From the NCBI GenBank assembly GCA_937874755.1, contig CALNBC010000013.1:1-6236 (forward strand): DNA of 6,236 nucleotides, read 5' to 3'. A program made the position numbers and the translations under genes. Shown in pieces: positions 1-5,008 of the stretch; the first letter of the stretch is position 1; every line of letters begins with the position of its first letter. This DNA is from an uncultured Clostridia bacterium (lineage in GTDB: Bacteria; Bacillota; Clostridia; Christensenellales; CALWSW01). Under the pieces are notes generated by a model, which was given only the letters and a program-made list of their open reading frames with translations, was not told the origin of the DNA and ran no database searches.

Positions 1-1018
1 GTATGGACGCAAGGAAATCGCACTTCTCTTTAAGAATTCGCGAAATGCCCTCGTCTTCGCTCCCTATGACCAATGCCAAAGGACCGGTCAACGAGCATTC
101 AGCCATGTTTTTGTCTTCCGAATCTGCACCACAGACCCACAACCCGGCTTTTTTTAGCTCCTCTATGGTGTTTGAAAGGTTGGAAACCCTGGCGACAGGC
201 AGGTGCGACACCGCTCCCGCACTGGCTTTCCCCGCAGCAGCGGTGACAGATGCCGCGCGGCGCTTGGGGATTACTACTCCGTGCGCACCCGCACAAAGTG
301 CAGAACGCATTATGGATCCTAGGTTGTGAGGGTCGCTGATCGAATCCAGCACTATGATGAAGGGGTTCTCTCCCTTTTCCTTTGCTTGGCTGAGCAGCTC
401 GTCCACCTCGACATACTGGCATTCGGGCATGCGCGCTATAATACCTTGATGGTTAGCGGGCTTTCCAGCGTAACCGTAGGGCAGAGTCATCTCATCCAGC
501 TTTTGTTTGGTCACCTCAGCAACCACTACGCCGGCGTCCCGCGCCATGCGGACAAGCTCGCGCAAAGAACCATCTTCAGTTCCAGCGGCGGTGACGAATA
601 TGCGGTCTATGGAGCGAGTGCTCTTTAATGCTTCACGTACCGGATTGCGACCGTATAGTATAAGCGGGAGCTCCCTGTCGTCCTGAACAGGCGAAGGAGG
701 CGTAAATCCCTGCCTATTATCGGCCTCTTGACGATCTGCTCTAGGTCTTCTTTCTTCATCGTGCTGCGCAGGTTTCGGCTTTCTAGCTGTATACGGCTTA
801 GCATAGCTGGGTTTATCGGAGCGGTTGCCGAAGCCTTCATCCCTATTGGGGGTATACCGATCATCGGATCCTCGACCCCGGCCTTCTTCATACTTGGGGG
901 TGTGCCTACCCCTGGGTTTGTCACTCCTGCCCTCATCCTGCCCAACTTGGCGGGGCTTTTCGCCATAGAGCGGCCGACCATTTTTGAATCCCTGCGCACG
1001 CTGTTTCTTGTATGGCAA
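1..1018 (-). CDS. rlmB: 23S rRNA (guanosine-2'-O-)-methyltransferase RlmB, TrmH/SpoU family; 3' end outside window
   Basis: RlmB methylates the 2'-hydroxyl of a conserved 23S rRNA guanosine (G2251 in E. coli) using S-adenosylmethionine. The visible 339 residues have three parts. Residues 1-117 are a basic, charged, low-complexity extension rich in R, K, D, P and G, probably disordered. Residues about 119-200 are the SpoU substrate-binding domain, beginning LYGRNPVREAL. From about 219 comes the SPOUT methyltransferase domain, with motif 1 (DPHNLGSIMRSA, 229-240) and motif 2 (LVIGSEDEGIS, 316-326). The final knot motif (usually P-M-x-G-x3-SLNVS) lies beyond the edge; the last residues, ASI, fit its approach. 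The start is TTG at 1016-1018: GGAGG lies 8 nt upstream, an in-frame stop lies at 1040-1042, and no in-frame ATG occurs before residue 158. Last gene of the probable mrnC-thyX-rlmB operon. The family is certain; RlmB rather than another TrmH paralogue is inferred from domain order and context. Confidence 0.93.
   Translation of the reverse strand, partial: MPYKKQRAQGFKNGRPLYGEKPRQVGQDEGRSDKPRGRHTPKYEEGRGRGSDDRYTPNRDEGFGNRSDKPSYAKPYTARKPKPAQHDEERRPRADRQEADNRQGFTPPSPVQDDRELPLILYGRNPVREALKSTRSIDRIFVTAAGTEDGSLRELVRMARDAGVVVAEVTKQKLDEMTLPYGYAGKPANHQGIIARMPECQYVEVDELLSQAKEKGENPFIIVLDSISDPHNLGSIMRSALCAGAHGVVIPKRRAASVTAAAGKASAGAVSHLPVARVSNLSNTIEELKKAGLWVCGADSEDKNMAECSLTGPLALVIGSEDEGISRILKEKCDFLASI
812..907 (-). 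repeat. Two tandem 16-codon units in the RlmB N-terminal extension
   Basis: Residues 38-53 and 54-69 of RlmB align without gaps: R-H/Y-T-P-K/N-x-E/D-E-G-x-G-x-x-S-D-x. The DNA units (907-860 and 859-812) match at about 29 of 48 positions by eye, so the protein pattern is kept better than the DNA. A degenerate flanking copy with DEG...RSDKP can be seen around residues 28-35. It looks like an old duplication inside a disordered tail. Confidence 0.6.
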
Positions 1019-1026
1019 ATTATTAT

Positions 1027-1031
1027 CCTCC
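1027..1031 (-). promoter_or_regulatory. Ribosome-binding site that fixes the TTG start of rlmB
   Basis: A perfect GGAGG lies 8 nt upstream of the TTG at 1016-1018, in the 34-base gap after the thyX stop. No ATG or GTG in the rlmB frame lies near it, so this site is the main support for the TTG start. Confidence 0.8.
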
Positions 1032-1052
1032 GGATTTATTCATTGTTTAGGT

Positions 1053-1853
1053 TTAGGCGTTCTTGGATGCCCATTCGCTCATTTTTTCCTCAAAATCAGG
1101 TTCTTTATCGTGTTTCTTCACAAATTCCAGAAGTTCCTCGTGATTTTTTGCGACTTCTTTCATAAGTCCGCACGACATCTGCCCCTCCGAACATGCGCCA
1201 TTTATGCAAGCGGGCCCGCAACTTCCAAAGAGCGAAGGCGAGGCCGAATACGCAAGCCCCATCATCGCCCAGGCAAGAGCGCGTATTTCCCACTGAGCGC
1301 GGTTGCAACCCCTTAGCCTGAAGAAATGGGTCAGCTCCCTAGCGTTCATGGTTACCATGAGCTTAGTTTCGGCAGCGTTGGGCAAAACAAATCGCGCATC
1401 CTGACGGGCGGATTCTTTCCCGCCGCCTAGAACCTGCACCCAATCCTCGTACCATGAAGCTATTGTATCCATCTGGCATATGTACTTTTCGGCAGCGTCC
1501 TTGCCGAGCGCTTCTATCGAGGGCGGGATTACATAGTCGAATCCGTCCTTAGTCTGGTCTACGTACCTTTGCGACTGCACCGAAAAGCTGGCGATTCTAT
1601 GCCTTGTTACTTGCGCCAGCAATGAACGGCTGACACCTTCAATACCGAATGTAAAACTGACGTGCTCCACAGGCGACATGTGTCCCATTTCGGTCAGTTT
1701 ATTTATGAAATCCTTTTGATCCTTTGATTCAATTTTTTGTTTAAGTTCATCTATCATCGCGCCGCTGTAACACAGCTTTGCCGCCATAGCAACTATGCTT
1801 TCCGGCGATTCCGGAGCGGCCAGCAATCTGACGCGAAGTTTTACGCTGCCCAT
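1053..1853 (-). CDS. thyX: Flavin-dependent thymidylate synthase ThyX
   Basis: ThyX makes dTMP from dUMP using methylenetetrahydrofolate as carbon donor, FAD as redox cofactor and NADPH as reductant. It acts in the cytoplasm as a homotetramer and replaces the unrelated ThyA. The 266-residue protein carries the family signature RHR-x7-S (R84-H85-R86...S94) in RHRIASFSVQSQRY. It also has the second conserved block, running from FVLP (155-158) through NARE (170-173) and HFFRLR (176-181) to AQWEIR (186-191). A cysteine group (C212, C216, C221, C228) and a charged tail of about 35 residues follow; the tail is somewhat longer than the core fold needs. The ATG start has GGAGG 6 nt upstream, directly after the mrnC stop. 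Its position between two rRNA-processing genes suggests co-transcription with them. Whether a thyA exists elsewhere cannot be seen. Confidence 0.96.
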   Translation of the reverse strand: MGSVKLRVRLLAAPESPESIVAMAAKLCYSGAMIDELKQKIESKDQKDFINKLTEMGHMSPVEHVSFTFGIEGVSRSLLAQVTRHRIASFSVQSQRYVDQTKDGFDYVIPPSIEALGKDAAEKYICQMDTIASWYEDWVQVLGGGKESARQDARFVLPNAAETKLMVTMNARELTHFFRLRGCNRAQWEIRALAWAMMGLAYSASPSLFGSCGPACINGACSEGQMSCGLMKEVAKNHEELLEFVKKHDKEPDFEEKMSEWASKNA

Positions 1854-1865
1854 ACTTGTCCTCCT

Positions 1866-2324
1866 TCAACCCTTATACGGGCGTGGTCTTTGCTTGTCCT
1901 CCACTGCTTCAATTTCCAGCGCCCGCTTCATTAAATAGAGCGCCCGCGCCTCGTCCCCCGAAAGATACGAGAAGCCTATTACTGCTTCGAAAGCTGTGGC
2001 GTAGCTGTAATCCTCTGGTTCTGCGTTCTTGGGCATTGTGTTCGACTTTGCGTTCCTTGCCCTTTTATAAACCGCCAGCTCGCCTTCAGTTAATTCGGGA
2101 AGGACACCTTTTGCCGCCCTTGCCTGGGCGGAAGCCCGTACCCTGCTTGCACTCATGCGGTGCAGTTCGCCTGCTTTTGAGTCGTGAGCGTCTACCAGCA
2201 TAGTTCGCACATAAAGCTCGAAAACCGCATCTCCGACATAAGCGAGCACCATAGAATTCAGCATTCCCGCTTCGCAGGGGATATGCCCGTATTGCTTAGC
2301 AATCATTGTTCTAAGGTCGTGCAT
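1866..2324 (-). CDS. mrnC: Mini-ribonuclease III (MrnC)
   Basis: MrnC is a dimeric RNase III-type endonuclease that consists of the catalytic domain alone, without a double-stranded-RNA-binding domain. In Bacillus subtilis it matures the ends of 23S rRNA precursors. The 152-residue protein has the first RNase III motif in LAYVGDAVFELYVR (27-40, with D32 and E36). It has the Mini-III motif R-x-RNAK-x2-T-x-PKN (88-100) and the second acidic motif TAFEAVIGFSYL (110-121, E113), which supplies the metal ligands together with D32. The length matches the family. The start chosen is the ATG at 2322-2324, with GGAGG 5 nt upstream. The frame stays open for 36 more codons upstream, but that stretch holds the promoter and does not resemble the family. 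First gene of the probable mrnC-thyX-rlmB operon. Confidence 0.95.
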   Translation of the reverse strand: MHDLRTMIAKQYGHIPCEAGMLNSMVLAYVGDAVFELYVRTMLVDAHDSKAGELHRMSASRVRASAQARAAKGVLPELTEGELAVYKRARNAKSNTMPKNAEPEDYSYATAFEAVIGFSYLSGDEARALYLMKRALEIEAVEDKQRPRPYKG

Positions 2325-2329
2325 TCGCT

Positions 2330-2334
2330 CCTCC
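2330..2334 (-). promoter_or_regulatory. Ribosome-binding site that decides the mrnC start
   Basis: GGAGG lies 5 nt upstream of the ATG at 2322-2324. The alternative in-frame ATG at 2430-2432 has no comparable site. This places the start at a 152-residue protein rather than a 188-residue one. Confidence 0.85.
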
Positions 2335-2370
2335 AGAGAAAATAAGGTGAAAAACCCACTATTATAATCT

Positions 2371-2379
2371 AGTATACCA
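2371..2379 (-). promoter_or_regulatory. Candidate extended -10 promoter of the mrnC-thyX-rlmB operon
   Basis: On the minus strand TGGTATACT matches an extended -10 element (TGn plus TATACT, 5 of 6 to consensus). No good -35 hexamer is visible, which is tolerated by extended -10 promoters. Initiation would fall near 2364, giving a leader of about 40 nt. A second TATAAT on the same strand (2361-2366) lacks the TG and a -35. Confidence 0.5.
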
Positions 2380-2431
2380 ATTTCGCGGGCGCAATGGTAG
2401 TCCGACACTCCTGTTTTCGATATTTTGCTCA

Positions 2432-2437
2432 TATAAT
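2432..2437 (+). promoter_or_regulatory. Candidate -10 element of the amidase gene
   Basis: A perfect TATAAT occurs here, read in context as CATATAAT. Initiation near 2444 would leave a leader of about 20 nt before the ATG at 2465. No TTGACA-like -35 is found at 16-18 nt. CATATAAT also resembles the -10 of sporulation sigma-E promoters, but I see no matching -35 for that factor either, so the sigma factor is undecided. Confidence 0.4.
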
Positions 2438-2464
2438 TCTGTAACTAATAATGCGGAGGTCCAC

Positions 2465-3196
2465 ATGCGTGTCGTTTATCACAGGAAAAAAAATGCTCCC
2501 CTCCCCCTTGCTCCGGTCGCACTCGCGGTAGCCTTTTTCATACTGGCGGCTCTGGTAACAGGTGCGATGCCCGCAAGGCAAGCTACAACCGCAGTCGGAT
2601 CGTTAAGCGGTAAGACTTTTGTTGTAGACGCAGGTCATGGAGGTTTTGACAACGGCGCTTCCGGGCCGAATGGATCGGTGGAAGCGCCGCTGAATCTTGC
2701 TGTTTCGCTTTATCTCGCCGGGGAACTTCGCATGATGGGTGCGACAGTAATAATGACTCGCATCGACGAAAACGCCCTTGCCGACACCAAGAGAGAGGAT
2801 ATGCAAAAACGAAGCGAAATCCTCTGTCAAGACGGTTTGACTGCGTCTATAAGCATACACATGAACAAGTTCACCAGTAAAAAGCCCAAAGGCCCCAGGG
2901 TCTTTTTTGCAGAAGGTTCACAAGAGGGGTACGCTCTTGCATTGACGCTTCAAAATGCGCTGGATGATGCTGTGGGGATTAAGCGCAAGGAGCCGCTAGT
3001 CGGAGATTACCTAGTCCTTCGCACCGGAGAGCAGACAAATGTGCTGGTCGAATGCGGTTTTTTGTCCAACCCAGAAGACGAAGCGCTGCTCTTGACCGAG
3101 GCGTATCAAATGCTATTGGCGCAGACTATAGCAGACACTATCGCAGAATTCTACGGTGTCAATACCGGGTTCCCGACATTCGCAAACGTGGCGTAG
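2465..3196 (+). CDS. cwlD: N-acetylmuramoyl-L-alanine amidase, Amidase_3 family, CwlD-like
   Basis: This zinc amidase cuts the bond between N-acetylmuramic acid and the L-alanine of the peptide stem in peptidoglycan. CwlD works in making muramic-delta-lactam in spore cortex. The 243-residue protein has a short basic start (RKK, 7-9), one hydrophobic segment (about 13-34, probably a signal anchor or uncleaved signal) and an Amidase_3 domain (about 50-230). The zinc and catalytic residues are in place: H58 (VVDAGHGGFD), E73 (SVEAPLNLA), H132 (SISIHMN) and E196 (VLVECGFLSNPEDE). It has no cell-wall-binding repeats, and length and layout fit CwlD. The ATG start has GGAGG 5 nt upstream. It is a single-gene unit, divergent from mrnC and convergent with proS. 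No other sporulation gene is present, so the family and activity are firm but the sporulation role is inferred. Confidence 0.88.
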   Translation: MRVVYHRKKNAPLPLAPVALAVAFFILAALVTGAMPARQATTAVGSLSGKTFVVDAGHGGFDNGASGPNGSVEAPLNLAVSLYLAGELRMMGATVIMTRIDENALADTKREDMQKRSEILCQDGLTASISIHMNKFTSKKPKGPRVFFAEGSQEGYALALTLQNALDDAVGIKRKEPLVGDYLVLRTGEQTNVLVECGFLSNPEDEALLLTEAYQMLLAQTIADTIAEFYGVNTGFPTFANVA

Positions 3197-3226
3197 CTCT
3201 AAATTAACTCAATAAGCCTTTGCGAA
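3179..3226. repeat. Inverted repeat across the stops of the convergent amidase and proS genes
   Basis: TTCGCAAA (3179-3186) and TTTGCGAA (3219-3226) are perfect 8-bp complements. GGC (3190-3192) and GCC (3216-3218) can add three pairs after a 3-nt bulge. Both stop codons and the 12-base gap lie in the loop. No run of T follows on either strand, so it is not a classical intrinsic terminator. It could still define or protect the 3' ends of both mRNAs, or be chance. Confidence 0.35.
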
Positions 3227-4654
3227 ATACATCATCTTATAAGCCGGTTTGCCGCAGTGCACGCAACAGTCCGACAAATGCTCCTGCTCATCGTCGAAAG
3301 GCATGCATCGGCTGGTTGCGCCTGTCTTTTGCTTTATTTCTGCCTCGCATTCCGAATCGCCGCACCACATCGCCTTGACGAATCCACTCTGGACTCCCTG
3401 TTTGAAGGTTTCAAAATCAGTCGCGGACGTGATGCGCTCGTCCCTTCTTTGCTTTGCCTGCTCGAACAGCGAAATGTGAATATCTTCAAGTAGTTGCGAA
3501 ACTGTAGTTGCTAGACTTTCCATGGGTACGAAGGTTTTTTCGAAGGTATCCCGGCGAACGAGGACGACTGTGCCCTTTTCGATGTCTTTTGGACCGATTT
3601 CTAAGCGGACGGGGATGCCCTTCATTTCGCACTCGTTGAACTTCCAGCCTGCGGATTGGTTCTCCCTGTCGTCCAGCTCTACTCTAAGACCGGCGGTTTT
3701 AAGCTCTGCAAAAATCTCGTTTGCCTTTTCAAGCACGCCTTCTTTATGCTGGGCGATGGGTAGTATCATCACCTGCACCGGGGCGACCTTCGGCGGGAGG
3801 ACGAGCCCGCGGTCGTCTCCGTGAACCATGATTAGACCACCTATCATACGTGTGGATGTTCCCCAGCTAGTCGTATATCCGTACTTCAACACACCGTCCT
3901 TGTCGAGGAAGGTAATATCGTAACTCTTGGCAAAATTCTGCCCGAGGTTGTGGCTGGTGCCCATCTGGAGAGCCTTGCCGTCCTGCATCATCGCTTCCAT
4001 AGTGTAGGTATGCTTTGCACCGGCGAATTTTTCTTTTTCGGATTTTTGCCCGACTATAACGGGGATAGCCAGCACGTTCTCTGAAAACTCGCGGTAGACG
4101 TTGAGCATTTTGACGGTCTCTTCCTCGGCTTCTTCTGCGGTTGCGTGAACGGTATGCCCTTCTTGCCATAGGAATTCCGAAGTGCGCAGGAAAGGACGGG
4201 TGGACTTTTCCCAGCGCATGACGTTGCACCACTGGTTCAAAAGCATGGGCAAGTCGCGGTAGGACTGAATCCATTTTGAGTACATGGAGCCGAATATCGT
4301 TTCGCTGGTGGGGCGGATTGCCAGCCTTTCGGTCAGTTCCTCCTTGCCGCCATGGGTAACCCAGGCGACTTCAGGTGCAAATCCCTCGACGTGCTCCGCT
4401 TCCTTCATTAGAAGGCTTTCAGGGATAAGCAGTGGAAAATAGGCATTCTTGTGCCCCGTTTCCTTGAATCGGCGATCCATTTCGGACTGTATCAGCTCCC
4501 AGACTCCGTAACCGTAAGGTTTGATGACCATGCAACCTTTGACGTCCGAATAGTCCGCCATGTCGGTCTTGAGAACAAGGTCCGTATACCACTGGGGAAA
4601 GTCATCTGCACGCTTTGCAATGTGCGCGACGAATTCTTCGTTCTTTTTTGCCAT
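3209..4654 (-). CDS. proS: Prolyl-tRNA synthetase, archaeal/eukaryotic-like type with C-terminal zinc-type domain
   Basis: ProRS attaches proline to tRNA-Pro in two steps through prolyl-adenylate. The 481-residue protein is the shorter type without the inserted editing domain of E. coli ProRS. The class II core includes RPTSE (114-118), the motif 2 region around FLRTSEFLWQEGHT (155-168), GTSHNLGQNF (232-241) and motif 3 (GTSTR...GGLIMVHGDDRGLVLPP, 265-288). An anticodon-binding domain follows (about 291-390). A C-terminal domain carries C431, C436, C463/C464 and C467, a likely zinc site, and ends in Tyr as is usual for this type. The start chosen is the ATG at 4652-4654, with GGAGG 5 nt upstream; an in-frame TTG at 4664-4666 overlaps that ribosome-binding site and is rejected. 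Expression is controlled by the T-box leader upstream. It converges with the amidase gene. Confidence 0.97.
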   Translation of the reverse strand: MAKKNEEFVAHIAKRADDFPQWYTDLVLKTDMADYSDVKGCMVIKPYGYGVWELIQSEMDRRFKETGHKNAYFPLLIPESLLMKEAEHVEGFAPEVAWVTHGGKEELTERLAIRPTSETIFGSMYSKWIQSYRDLPMLLNQWCNVMRWEKSTRPFLRTSEFLWQEGHTVHATAEEAEEETVKMLNVYREFSENVLAIPVIVGQKSEKEKFAGAKHTYTMEAMMQDGKALQMGTSHNLGQNFAKSYDITFLDKDGVLKYGYTTSWGTSTRMIGGLIMVHGDDRGLVLPPKVAPVQVMILPIAQHKEGVLEKANEIFAELKTAGLRVELDDRENQSAGWKFNECEMKGIPVRLEIGPKDIEKGTVVLVRRDTFEKTFVPMESLATTVSQLLEDIHISLFEQAKQRRDERITSATDFETFKQGVQSGFVKAMWCGDSECEAEIKQKTGATSRCMPFDDEQEHLSDCCVHCGKPAYKMMYFAKAY

Positions 4655-4659
4655 TTTAG

Positions 4660-4664
4660 CCTCC
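4660..4664 (-). promoter_or_regulatory. Ribosome-binding site of proS
   Basis: GGAGG lies 5 nt before the ATG at 4652-4654. It overlaps an in-frame TTG at 4664-4666 that would otherwise extend the protein by four residues, so it decides the start in favour of the ATG. Confidence 0.85.
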
Positions 4665-4704
4665 AATATCTAAATCGTTTTCTTTATCGTTTTCTTTTAT
4701 AAAT

Positions 4705-4728
4705 AAAAAACGCCCCTAATCAAGGGCG
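4705..4728 (-). terminator. T-box-controlled intrinsic terminator of the proS leader
   Basis: On the minus strand CGCCCTT, loop GATT, AGGGGCG forms a 7-bp stem with one G-U pair, followed by six T. The 5' arm CGCCCTT is also the 3' arm of the antiterminator, so the two structures exclude each other. It lies about 50 nt before the proS start. Confidence 0.92.
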
Positions 4729-4734
4729 AATTAT

Positions 4735-4748
4735 CGCGGTACCACCTC
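4735..4748 (-). promoter_or_regulatory. T-box antiterminator element
   Basis: GAGGTGGTACCGCG is a near-consensus T-box sequence. Its first four bases and its last GCG pair with CCTT and CGC downstream, leaving the 7-nt bulge TGGTACC whose TGGT binds the tRNA acceptor end. It is the most diagnostic motif in the leader. Confidence 0.95.
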
Positions 4749-4943
4749 GTTCACCCCGAAAAAACAGGGTCTCGAACAGCTTAACGCGCTGTTTTCGTCC
4801 GGGCTTTCCGATATTACGGCTTTGCGCCCGGCGGCTTCGGGGCGGGTGGTTGCTTTCCTTGCGTACGAAGCTCTCAGCTTAAACTTCGCTCTCTTTGGCG
4901 CAGATGCGGCTTTCGTTCCCCTTCACAGCCTTTATGCCCTAGG

Positions 4944-4972
4944 ATTCTACCACGTTCCATTTCTTATTACAA
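4944..4972 (-). promoter_or_regulatory. Sigma-A-type promoter of the proS T-box leader
   Basis: TTGTAA (4972-4967; 4 of 6 to the -35 consensus), a 17-base spacer, then TAGAAT (4949-4944; 5 of 6 to the -10 consensus) preceded by TGG, an extended -10. Initiation would fall near 4938, just before Stem I. The promoter starts within 40 bases of the ruvB stop and suits a separate proS transcript. Confidence 0.75.
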
Positions 4973-5008
4973 GCAAAATCATAAGCAAGCCGTAGAATTT
5001 TACCGGAA

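Larger units (their letters stand above)
4705..4938 (-). ncRNA. T-box riboswitch leader of proS, expected ligand uncharged tRNA-Pro
   Basis: This 5' leader senses uncharged tRNA and lets transcription continue into proS. Visible parts on the minus strand are as follows. Stem I (4930-4833) is closed by GGC/GCC and GGGG/CCCC around a kink-turn-like UGUGAA/GAA loop, and carries an AGAGAG bulge at 4894-4889 with a GCGAAG/CTTCGT distal stem. A Stem II-like hairpin is CCGGGC/GCCCGG (4831-4799). A Stem III-like hairpin is AACAGC/GCTGTT (4793-4775). The T-box is GAGGTGGTACCGCG (4748-4735), and the terminator follows. The antiterminator pairs GAGG with CCUU and GCG with CGC around the bulge UGGUACC. 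UGGU can pair with a tRNA ending ACCA, which fits the A73 discriminator of bacterial tRNA-Pro. The specifier is probably in AACCACCCG (4850-4842), where CCA, CCC and CCG all encode proline. Confidence 0.95.

Noticed and set aside
99..422. Minus-strand frame of 107 codons inside rlmB
   Set aside because: It overlaps the SPOUT domain of rlmB in another frame. The conserved motifs DPHNLGSIMRSA and GSEDEGIS are in the rlmB frame.
1023..1043. Six-codon minus-strand frame (ATG to TAA) between thyX and rlmB, overlapping the rlmB ribosome-binding site
   Set aside because: It has no ribosome-binding site of its own and is too short to judge. A coupling role is possible but unsupported.
728..1165. Plus-strand hydrophobic frame of 145 codons that looks like a membrane protein
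   Set aside because: It is antisense to the low-complexity RlmB extension and the thyX end. Its hydrophobic, Pro- and Gly-rich look comes from reading Arg-, Asp- and Gly-rich codons backwards, and no ribosome-binding site precedes it.
2325..2432. Possible 36-residue N-terminal extension of MrnC starting at 2432
   Set aside because: It has no ribosome-binding site, covers the likely promoter and would make the protein longer than the family. The ATG at 2322-2324 has a strong GGAGG.
3867..4274. Minus-strand frame of 135 codons inside proS
   Set aside because: It is an out-of-frame shadow of the ProRS catalytic core, rich in Arg, without a ribosome-binding site or family resemblance.
4664..4666. 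TTG as an alternative start of proS, adding four residues
   Set aside because: The codon overlaps the GGAGG that serves the ATG at 4652-4654 and has no site upstream.
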